This document shows positions 1-5,046 of a stretch of DNA of 5,778 bases, piece by piece. Numbering within the stretch: the stretch's first letter is position 1; each line of letters opens with the position of its first letter. The notes beneath the pieces are model-generated. The model was not told the origin of the DNA, searched no databases, and was given only the letters and a program-made list of their open reading frames with translations. The position numbers were made by a program, and so were the translations under genes. This stretch comes from Puniceicoccales bacterium (GTDB taxonomy: Bacteria > Verrucomicrobiota > Verrucomicrobiia > Opitutales > JAIRLM01), in assembly GCA_031254835.1 (NCBI GenBank), contig JAIRTQ010000016.1, forward strand, positions 1 through 5,778. The letters are read 5' to 3'.

Positions 1-2
1 GA

Positions 3-437
3 AAGGGCCGGCTGGGAACGCCCGTCGCTCTATTGCTGCTGCAGGCCATCCTAGTGACTATCCTGGTCACGTTATTTCTCTACGTGCCATCCATGAGCCT
101 CTGCTTCTGGATCATCAACGCGGCCTCCTCCGTGCTCATTCTCGTCCTCTACTTCTGTCTATTTCTGTCGGGCCCCATTCTGCGCCGGCGCCTGGCGAAT
201 GTCCCGCGCGCTTTTTCCGTTCCCGGCGGATTTTCGACTCTGTGCCTCCTAGCCGCCGTCGGACTCGTCAACGTCCTCTTCTGCATGACCATCTCCTTTT
301 TTCTGCCGGCGGAGTTGGTAGGCACGATTTCTCAGCGCACTTTTGGCTGGACCGTGGCAGGCGTCGTGGCGCTCCTCGCCTGCCCGCCTTTTCTATTTGT
401 CGCCCTTAGTCGACCGAGCTGGAAGGCAACCAGCTAG
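3..437 (+). CDS. APC-superfamily amino-acid transporter (GadC-like), C-terminal part, 5' end outside window
   Basis: The frame is open from the first bases of the window, so this is the 3' end of a longer gene; the TTG at 33 is not a real start. The 144 visible residues hold four hydrophobic segments (about 8-29, 35-57, 76-101, 114-135), matching the last four helices of a 12-helix APC permease. Two family landmarks are visible: the pre-helix loop GRLGTPVALLLLQ (residues 2-14), as in 'G-x-P-V-x-LLLQ', and NVPRAFSVPGG (66-76), the 'VPRPf-VPGG' loop typical of glutamate/GABA antiporter-type and related permeases. By family, it would exchange or import amino acids across the inner membrane; the substrate is not readable from this part. 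It ends with a short polar tail and a TAG stop, and converges on proS. Whether the missing two thirds are intact cannot be seen, which matters because another amino-acid permease in the window is broken. Confidence 0.82.
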   Translation, partial: KGRLGTPVALLLLQAILVTILVTLFLYVPSMSLCFWIINAASSVLILVLYFCLFLSGPILRRRLANVPRAFSVPGGFSTLCLLAAVGLVNVLFCMTISFFLPAELVGTISQRTFGWTVAGVVALLACPPFLFVALSRPSWKATS

Positions 438-451
438 AAGCCCTTTTCGGT

Positions 452-466
452 GGCCTTCAATAGGCC
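452..466. terminator. Short hairpin at the convergent transporter/proS junction
   Basis: GGCCT-TCAAT-AGGCC forms a perfect 5-bp stem with a 5-nt loop and overlaps the proS stop codon (457-459), just past the transporter stop at 437. Its position between two convergent genes fits a bidirectional terminator. No clear T-run follows on either strand, so the assignment is weak. Confidence 0.25.
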
Positions 467-1959
467 TTAGCAAAAATCGTTAGCGGTCCTTTTTGGGAAG
501 GATCTGCGATGCAGGGCCCAACTTCGCTTTCCCTGTCCAGCGGAATGCAGCGCGTGGAAATGGACAGCTCTGTGCCAATCTGTTTTTCGAGGTCCCGATC
601 GCCGCAAAAGTAAGCTTCTGCAAATCCGCCGCCATCGGCGAAAAATTCCCGCAATTCTTCCTTCGACTTAGCCGAAACAGTCCGGGATCGACGCAAAGCC
701 AACTGCCGTTCATAGAGCGCTTTGCCAAAATCGCGGAGCAGATCCGATGCGGACGAAACGAAGACATCGAAAGGCATCGCCATCTTTTCTTTGCCGTCCC
801 GTCGCAGGTAACTCACCGTTGATTCTTCGAGTTCCCGCCGGCCCAATTCCACGATGAGCGGCGTACCGCCCTTTACCCGCTGCCAAAATTTTTCTCCGCC
901 GCGCAAGGGTCTACCATCCACCTCCACGCGCAGGGCCGGGTCCGCCACCAGGAGAGCCTTGCGAAGTTTTTTCGCATAGTCGAGCACTTCACCGTCGCCA
1001 TCGCCACGGATCAGTGGTAGGACTGCCACCTGCACCGGCGCAAGGTCAGGCGGCAAAATGATACCGTCGTCGTCGCCGTGGGCCATGATGAGCCCTCCGA
1101 TGAGCCTGGTGGAGCTTCCCCAGGAGCTGGTCCAAGCGAACGCTTCCTGTCCATTCCGTCCTGCGAACTTTATGGCGCAGGCGTGGGCAAAATTTTGGCC
1201 CAAAAAGTGCGACGTCGCTGCCTGTAGTGCCTTGCCGTCCTGCATCATGGCCTCAATGGCGTAGGTCTCTTCGGCGCCGGGGAAGCGTTCCGAAGTGGTC
1301 TTTTTCCCGCACAGCACCGGCAAACACAGGTATTTTTCGGCAAACTGACGGTACAGCTCCAGCATGCACAGAGTTTCCGCCTGCGCCTCTTCTGCGCTTT
1401 CATGGGCGGTGTGGCCCTCCTGCCAAAGGAATTCCGCGGTCCGCAAAAACAGCCGCGGCCGCATCTCCCAGCGCACCACATTGGCCCACTGATTGATAAG
1501 CAAAGGAAGATCCCGATAGGACTGGATCCAGCGGGCGAAGGCCTCGCCGATGACCATCTCTGAAGTGGGCCGTACTACGAGCGGCTCTTCCAGCGGCGAG
1601 ATGGGAATGAGCGTGCCATCCGGTCCCTTGGCGAGTTGGGAATGTGTTACGACGGCGCATTCCTTCGCAAAGCCTTCCACGTGGATTGCTTCGCGCTCAA
1701 AGTGGCTTTTGGGGATTAAGAGAGGAAAATAGGCATTTCGATGGCCGGTCTCTTTAATCATTCCGTCCAAAATATCTCGTATGCGCTCCCAAATGGCATA
1801 GCCGTTGGGCTTGATGATCATGCACCCGCGGACGGAACTCAGTTCGGCCAAATCGGCGGCCCGAATGACCTGTTGATACCATTCCGGGAAATTTTCTGCC
1901 CGCGTGGGCCTAATGGCATGGCGCCGCACCTCAGCGCTTTCATTCATGGGACCGCTCAT
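457..1959 (-). CDS. proS: Prolyl-tRNA synthetase, archaeal/eukaryote-like type (class II)
   Basis: Cytoplasmic enzyme joining proline to tRNA-Pro using ATP. The 500-residue length is normal for the short form that lacks the inserted editing domain of the long bacterial form. Visible landmarks are the motif 1 region (about 45-83, ending YFPLLIP), the proline-binding TSE triad at 132-134, motif 2 beginning R163-W-E, and motif 3 around 280-294 with GSSTRLIGG and R285. An anticodon-binding domain (about 308-410) and a C-terminal domain ending in FAKAY, with the family's terminal Tyr, follow. The C-terminal domain's zinc site is half lost: C452, C471 and C483 remain but the usual second cysteine of each C-x-x-C-like pair is absent (CGDRDLE, CIADPS), as in many bacterial members. 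Start: ATG at 1959 or the ATG four codons later; neither has a strong Shine-Dalgarno. Stop is TGA. Reading frame looks intact and functional. Confidence 0.97.
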   Translation of the reverse strand: MSGPMNESAEVRRHAIRPTRAENFPEWYQQVIRAADLAELSSVRGCMIIKPNGYAIWERIRDILDGMIKETGHRNAYFPLLIPKSHFEREAIHVEGFAKECAVVTHSQLAKGPDGTLIPISPLEEPLVVRPTSEMVIGEAFARWIQSYRDLPLLINQWANVVRWEMRPRLFLRTAEFLWQEGHTAHESAEEAQAETLCMLELYRQFAEKYLCLPVLCGKKTTSERFPGAEETYAIEAMMQDGKALQAATSHFLGQNFAHACAIKFAGRNGQEAFAWTSSWGSSTRLIGGLIMAHGDDDGIILPPDLAPVQVAVLPLIRGDGDGEVLDYAKKLRKALLVADPALRVEVDGRPLRGGEKFWQRVKGGTPLIVELGRRELEESTVSYLRRDGKEKMAMPFDVFVSSASDLLRDFGKALYERQLALRRSRTVSAKSKEELREFFADGGGFAEAYFCGDRDLEKQIGTELSISTRCIPLDRESEVGPCIADPSQKGPLTIFAKAY

Positions 1960-2093
1960 GAAATAATTTCGGAGCCTGTCAAGGATGCATGCCGAAAGAA
2001 CCGGTTTGGAATCCGGTCCACGAGCGACTGTGTTCGATTGCCTTTTGGCTGACCCTCTGCGCAGTTAATAACTTAACGAAAGCGTTCTTGCCC

Positions 2094-2115
2094 GCTAGCA
2101 GGCTAGCAGCAGCAG
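2094..2115. repeat. Tandem 8-mer GCTAGCAG x2 followed by CAGCAG
   Basis: Two perfect head-to-tail copies of GCTAGCAG (2094-2101 and 2102-2109) are followed by CAGCAG. The repeat is short and in a gene-free stretch. It is probably a slippage product; no function is implied. Confidence 0.5.
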
Positions 2116-2293
2116 TAACGACGGTCATGGTCTCCGATAGCCCTGTGTTTCGGATTTGCGTCGGAACGGTTCATAGGGAATTAGGCGTCCTGGCAGTAGT
2201 CCTGCAATGGATGTCCTTAAAAGTATAGCCGCGCGCAAAGCCAGGAACGCCGGCTGGGCGCCCCATTGAAAAAGCCGTGCCATGCCCCCCCAC

Positions 2294-2310
2294 GCCGCCG
2301 CAAAGGCGGC
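2294..2310 (-). terminator. GC-rich hairpin just after the 2318-2848 ORF
   Basis: GCCGCC-GCAAA-GGCGGC is a perfect 6-bp all-GC stem starting 7 nt beyond the stop of the minus-strand ORF, a good place for a terminator. Read on the minus strand it is followed by a G-run rather than T residues, so it is not a canonical intrinsic terminator. Confidence 0.3.
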
Positions 2311-2317
2311 AGAGGTT

Positions 2318-2848
2318 TCAGGCGCCGCGCCGCCGTCGTGGAGCGGAATGGCTGTGGCTTCTAGACTGTCCGTCCTGCCTGTTCGACTCGGTTCGCCTTT
2401 TTCCGAACGGCCACAGTGCCCGAAAGATCCTTCCCATCGGGCCAGGGGTCGCTTTAGGGGTGTGTGGGGCTTCCGTGTGAGGGCGGCGGGCAATGACTTT
2501 TCGTCCCCCCTTCCGCTGCGATTCCGATCCATTTCGCCCTTCTGCCCTGTGGCGGAATCGATGCTCTCCAGATCGGCGACCGTTGCCGATGGCCTCTTCT
2601 CCAACCATCTCTGTCGAATACCTGCCATTTGCGGTCTGAGCGGACTGCGCCACAACTGCGTCCGGCAGTGCGTCTGCCCCACAATCGATCACGCAAGGAC
2701 CGACGGCTCCGCATTGGGATCTTTCTCGCCCTTTATGACTGCTAGAAATGGGGTTCCGTCTTCTGCGAGGTCTCGATTGACTACGATCAGGTGCTAATCC
2801 GCGCCTTTCGTCGGCCACTCTGTCCTGATTTTCAGTGAATTCAGGCAT
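2318..2848 (-). CDS. Arg-rich basic protein of unknown function, possibly frame-disrupted
   Basis: I do not recognise this gene. The start is well supported: AAGGAG at 2863-2858 lies 9 nt before the ATG. As read, the 176-residue product has an acidic N-terminus (MPEFTENQDR), no membrane segment, one hydrophobic patch near IFRALWPFG (141-149), and long Arg/Gly/Ser/His stretches ending in RRRRGA. That composition is like disordered nucleic-acid-binding tails. Residues about 18-54 (Arg/Ser-rich) look like an out-of-frame reading: over 2692-2793 another minus-strand frame gives 34 codons with purine-first, pyrimidine-last bias and a normal-looking peptide containing LIVVNRDLAEDGTPF. A +1 shift near 2795 and a -1 shift near 2690 would join the pieces. 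So this is a real gene with compensating indels, a decaying gene, or sequence error. The opposite-strand ORF over the same bases has no ribosome site and is rejected. Confidence 0.5.
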   Translation of the reverse strand: MPEFTENQDRVADERRGLAPDRSQSRPRRRRNPISSSHKGRERSQCGAVGPCVIDCGADALPDAVVAQSAQTANGRYSTEMVGEEAIGNGRRSGEHRFRHRAEGRNGSESQRKGGRKVIARRPHTEAPHTPKATPGPMGRIFRALWPFGKRRTESNRQDGQSRSHSHSAPRRRRGA

Positions 2849-2857
2849 TATCTCTAT

Positions 2858-2863
2858 CTCCTT
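2858..2863 (-). promoter_or_regulatory. Strong Shine-Dalgarno AAGGAG for the 2318-2848 ORF
   Basis: A consensus AAGGAG is spaced 9 nt from ATG at 2848 and is the main reason to believe a gene starts here. It overlaps a TATAAG box-like string (2866-2861). That string would place the transcript start after the ribosome site, so I do not call it the -10 box. Confidence 0.6.
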
Positions 2864-2932
2864 ATAGCATGTTTTCGTTTAATTGCCACGAGATCACATT
2901 TTCCCGCCACGACATGCCGGCGCGGTAAAAGC

Positions 2933-2967
2933 AGGTGCCATAGGAACTACTTCTCTCTCTGGCACCT
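2933..2967. promoter_or_regulatory. 8-bp perfect inverted repeat in the divergent region
   Basis: AGGTGCCA (2933-2940) and TGGCACCT (2960-2967) are exact reverse complements separated by 19 nt that include a TC-repeat (CTTCTCTCTC). The element lies in the 152-bp region between the divergent basic ORF and the dUTPase-like gene, 34 nt before the latter's start. It could be a transcription-factor operator or an mRNA leader hairpin. There is no match to a riboswitch I know. Confidence 0.4.
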
Positions 2968-2988
2968 CACCCTTCGACTACACCATAA

Positions 2989-2993
2989 AAGGA
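2989..2993 (+). promoter_or_regulatory. Shine-Dalgarno AAGGA that favours the TTG start at 3001
   Basis: AAGGA within AAAAGGAAAAAGCA lies 7 nt before TTG at 3001. The alternative ATG at 3037 has no purine-rich ribosome site in the right place, so this decides for the TTG, though not firmly. Confidence 0.45.
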
Positions 2994-3000
2994 AAAAGCA

Positions 3001-3438
3001 TTGACCCTGTCGAGAAAAAAAAATAGCTGCTTCTCCATGAGACAAAAGCAAGAGGAGGGGCAGTCCTTTTGTAGACTGGCCCATCTCTTTGAATTGCAGA
3101 AAAACTTTTCCAAACGGCTCGGCATTGAGCCGGACAGCTTTTCCGATGAGAGGCGAAAGGACTGGATCCTCAACTACGCCAGAGCGATGCAGCAAGAAAT
3201 CGCCGAGTTGGTGGATTCGTTGCCCTGGAAATGGTGGGCGAAATATCAGCAGTTTGACCTACAAAATGCTCGGGTAGAGGTGGTGGATATTTTGCACTTT
3301 TTGATTTCAATGGCCCTCATGTTGGGCATGGACGCGGATGACCTCTATGAAAAATTTTGCAAAAAAAACGAGATTAATCATATGCGGCAGGACGGCGGCT
3401 ACGCCGAAAAAAATCGGAACGACGCCCGGCACATTTGA
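3001..3438 (+). CDS. Dimeric all-alpha dUTPase-like (MazG superfamily) NTP pyrophosphatase
   Basis: Predicted cytoplasmic dUTP diphosphatase, turning dUTP into dUMP and pyrophosphate to keep uracil out of DNA and feed dTMP synthesis. The 145 residues are mostly helical. The metal-binding ExxE...ExxD pattern of the superfamily is plain: E66-I-A-E69 (EIAELVDS) and E93-V-V-D96 (RVEVVDILHF), followed by the family's KKNEINHMRQDGGY (121-134). WKWW at 76-79 and the early LFELQ (29-33) also fit bacterial dimeric dUTPases. Substrate could instead be dCTP or another nucleotide, as in related MazG-like enzymes. Start: TTG 3001 has an AAGGA site; ATG 3037 (residue 13) is the alternative and would still leave the whole domain. 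Between the two starts is a run of nine A (3015-3023) where one added A gives an immediate TAG. Stop is TGA. Frame intact. Confidence 0.85.
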   Translation: MTLSRKKNSCFSMRQKQEEGQSFCRLAHLFELQKNFSKRLGIEPDSFSDERRKDWILNYARAMQQEIAELVDSLPWKWWAKYQQFDLQNARVEVVDILHFLISMALMLGMDADDLYEKFCKKNEINHMRQDGGYAEKNRNDARHI

Positions 3439-3442
3439 CCGG

Positions 3443-3471
3443 TTGGCGAAATTTTAACATCCTTACTTAAT
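3443..3471 (+). promoter_or_regulatory. Possible sigma70-type promoter for the tyrP pseudogene
   Basis: TTGGCG (3443-3448, 4 of 6 to consensus) and CTTAAT (3466-3471, 4 of 6) are separated by exactly 17 nt in an AT-rich stretch right after the dUTPase-like stop. This is a weak match found by eye. Confidence 0.3.
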
Positions 3472-3521
3472 TCGGCTTAGACGGTTGCCAAGATTCGAGC
3501 GGGCTTTGGAGTTGAAAAGCT

Positions 3522-4246
3522 GTGAATAGACGCGGCCGTCAATTGGGGGCAATTTTTCTTGTGGCAGGGACCAGCATCGGCGCGGGGGTCATTGCCCTTC
3601 CCATGCTGCTGGCGGGCGTTGGTCTGCTTTTCAGCACTCTTTGCATGGTTCTGGTCTGGGCGGTCATGTATTACTCTCGGCGCTTTTGTCGGCGGGCTCT
3701 GCATTGGTGGACTTTGCTGCCACGTTTCGCTCGGCGAAGGGATTTTTTTTGCCGCCGGAGGGCTGGTCGCTGGGGCGCATTTTCGCAATCATCTCCGTCC
3801 TGTTCACTTCCTTCGGTTTTCAAGTCATTTCCCACACACTTACCGAATACTGCTCCCGTGACCGCCGCGTGCTACGCCGGGTGTTCTTCTATGGCAGCCT
3901 CATCCCTCTGTGCCTCTACATCATCTGGACGATCGTCCTGCTATGGGTCGTCCATGGCAACGATGGAGATTTCTACGGCGCGATGACGGAGGGAAAGATG
4001 GACGTCGGGACGCTCATCGACAAACTGAGTCGCATTTCGTCCCTTCCCTACGCGCACAACGTCGTCTAGGCCATCGGCAGCGTCGTCATGTCAATTATTG
4101 GAGTGGGACTATGCGACTCTCTGTGGCCATTTTCCACAGAAGGACGCTCCGCAGCCGAATTAGATGCGGACGAACGGGCCGAGAAAAATTCGTTTTCGAC
4201 GAAATTCCGATGGCAAATAGAGCGGATGTGTTTTCCTTCCCTCTAG
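3522..4246 (+). pseudogene. Aromatic amino-acid permease (TyrP/Mtr, HAAAP family), degraded
   Basis: An intact member imports tyrosine or tryptophan by proton symport and is about 400 residues; here only about 240 codons survive. GTG at 3522 with GGAG 10 nt upstream opens helix 1, including the family signature VAGTSIGAGVIALP, and runs to about MYYS (near 3677). Reading then jumps to a second frame, resuming at a segment like ...GSALVDFAATFRSAKGFF, so roughly 75-80 residues (helices 2-4) are missing. A further gap of about 20 residues seems to follow before SVLFTSFGFQVISHT, the conserved FTSFGF region. The second frame then gives IPLCLYIIW and stops at TAG 4067-4069 in the middle of a helix, after which AIGSVVMSIIGVGL continues the match in the same frame. 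The last helices are lost. Two deletions, a frameshift and a nonsense codon mean no functional transporter. Residue losses are judged by comparison from memory with E. coli TyrP. Confidence 0.85.
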
Positions 4247-4305
4247 GGACCGTAAACGAAAAGAGCAGGGCCGATGGGCAGGCTAATTGGCTGCGGTTCA
4301 AAAGA

Positions 4306-4312
4306 AAGGGAG
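4306..4312 (+). promoter_or_regulatory. Shine-Dalgarno AAGGGAG of rubrerythrin
   Basis: AAGGGAG lies 5 nt before ATG 4318 and fixes the rubrerythrin start. The same frame is open far upstream, but that part is only out-of-frame tyrP remains. Confidence 0.6.
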
Positions 4313-4317
4313 AAAAA

Positions 4318-4890
4318 ATGGCATCCATTAGAGGTAGCAAAACGGAAAAAAATTTACTCACCGCGTTCGCCGGCGAGTCCCAGGCGCGGAACCGCTACAC
4401 ATTTTTTGCGTCTCAGGCGAAGAAGGAGGGCCTCGTGCAGATCGCACGGCTCTTCGAAGAAACCGCCAATCAGGAAAAAGAGCACGCGGAGAGGTTGTTT
4501 CGCTTTTTGGAGGGCGGGCCCGTGGCCATAGCGGCGACCTTTCCGGCGGGACGGGTGGGCAGCACGGAGGAAAACTTATCCGCAGCGGCCAGCGGCGAAC
4601 GAGAGGAGTACGAGCACATGTACCCAGATTTTACGAAAGTAGCCAACGACGAGGGCTTTGGAACAATTTCAGCCGCCTTGGCGGCCATCGCCATCGCGGA
4701 GCGTCACCATGAGGAGCGCTTTCTGGCCTTGCTGAAAGAATTGCGCGATGGGAGTTTGTTCCAAAAAAAGGAAGAAATTTTGTGGGAGTGCCTCAACTGT
4801 GGTTACTTGCATCGCGGCAGCGCCGCACCGGACCTCTGCCCCGCCTGCGCCCATCAGATGTCCTATTTCGTAGAAAAACGAAATTATTAA
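4318..4890 (+). CDS. Rubrerythrin (diiron peroxidase with rubredoxin domain)
   Basis: Cytoplasmic non-haem iron enzyme that reduces hydrogen peroxide to water with electrons from NAD(P)H through rubredoxin-type carriers; typical of anaerobes and microaerophiles. The 190 residues match the classical length. The ferritin-like four-helix domain (about 1-145) shows all diiron ligands: E20 (AGESQARNRY), E53 and H56 (QEKEH), E94 and E97 (GEREEYEHMYPDF), E128 and H131 (AERHHEER). The C-terminal rubredoxin-like domain (about 154-190) has its Fe(Cys)4 pairs C158/C161 (ECLNCGY) and C174/C177 (LCPACAH). The start is fixed by the close ribosome site. The gene appears intact, with TAA stop, no partner in the same direction, and its promoter must lie in the tail of the tyrP pseudogene. 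An SOD relic sits 9 nt beyond its stop on the other strand. Nothing distinguishes peroxidase from a mainly storage or regulatory role. Confidence 0.96.
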   Translation: MASIRGSKTEKNLLTAFAGESQARNRYTFFASQAKKEGLVQIARLFEETANQEKEHAERLFRFLEGGPVAIAATFPAGRVGSTEENLSAAASGEREEYEHMYPDFTKVANDEGFGTISAALAAIAIAERHHEERFLALLKELRDGSLFQKKEEILWECLNCGYLHRGSAAPDLCPACAHQMSYFVEKRNY

Positions 4891-4899
4891 CGGGACGAA

Positions 4900-5001
4900 C
4901 TAGGACTGCCGACCGATGAGATTACGCAGCAGGACGTTCACCTAGTCACCCCGACGGGCCTGATAGTCGAGATAGTAGGCGCGTTTCCAGATTTCCTCCT
5001 T
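4900..5001 (-). pseudogene. C-terminal relic of Fe/Mn superoxide dismutase
   Basis: Minus-strand translation reads EEIWKRAYYLDYQARRGD-stop-VNVLLRNLIGRQS-stop. This matches the end of Fe/Mn-SODs, D-V-W-E-H-AYYLDYQNRRPDY...LINW. AYYLDYQ-RR-D, then V-x-x-LL-x-NLI, is distinctive. Both metal ligands of that motif are gone: the Asp two residues before Trp is Glu, and the His after Trp is Arg. An in-frame TAG (4944-4942) replaces the usual Tyr. No SOD sequence is recognisable upstream; the reading frame continues back without homology to the folC stop at 5047. It is a dead remnant, not a gene. Its presence in the convergent gap beside rubrerythrin suggests a former oxidative-stress cluster. Confidence 0.8.
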
Positions 5002-5046
5002 AGCCGTGCAGCTGGCGTTTTTGGAAACCGGGCGAAACCTAGACGC

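Larger units (their letters stand above)
1960..2317. other. Gene-free stretch upstream of proS
   Basis: About 360 bp between the proS start and the stop of the next minus-strand ORF, with no coding region I can support. A minus-strand frame stays open to 2125, but its product resembles nothing I know and lacks a ribosome site. I looked for a tRNA, T-box leader and RNase P RNA motifs and found none. What is there: a 5-bp hairpin ACCGG-TTTGGAAT-CCGGT (2000-2017) about 40 nt upstream of proS, which could lie in its leader; a short tandem repeat (2094-2115); and a GC-rich hairpin (2294-2310). It may be remains of deleted sequence or a proS promoter region. Confidence 0.4.

Noticed and set aside
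1977..1982. TTGACA on the minus strand as the -35 box of proS
   Set aside because: At a 17-nt spacing the -10 position falls on the start codon (ATGAGC), and no TATAAT-like hexamer is in range.
1996..2044. tRNA-like T-arm (ACCGG-TTTGGAAT-CCGGT, and a TTCGATT string nearby)
   Set aside because: The first loop is 8 nt and no acceptor or D-arm partners exist. The second has no pairing stem. No cloverleaf can be drawn on either strand.
2125..2682. 185-residue minus-strand ORF from a GTG
   Set aside because: No ribosome site at the GTG and no recognisable motif. Only its in-frame upstream stretch (2692-2793) looks coding, and a TGA separates them.
2282..2797. 171-residue plus-strand ORF opposite the basic protein
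   Set aside because: No ribosome site before its ATG, Pro/Ser/Arg-rich shadow-like product, and the opposite strand has a strong Shine-Dalgarno with coding-like codons.
4238..4249. Near-palindrome TCCCT-CT-AGGGA upstream of rubrerythrin as an operator
   Set aside because: Only 5 bp per arm, overlapping the last tyrP stop; easily expected by chance and matching no regulator site I know.
3910..4317. N-terminal extension of rubrerythrin
   Set aside because: The frame is open but it is the wrong frame of the tyrP pseudogene. Rubrerythrin starts at 4318 with a close AAGGGAG and has standard length from there.
4067..4944. TAG read as an amino acid (stop-codon reassignment)
   Set aside because: Both relics carry TAG where relatives have an aromatic residue (Phe or Tyr). 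But each also has changes that recoding cannot repair (deletions and a frameshift in tyrP, lost metal ligands and N-terminus in SOD), and the transporter at 3-437 ends at TAG at a natural C-terminus.
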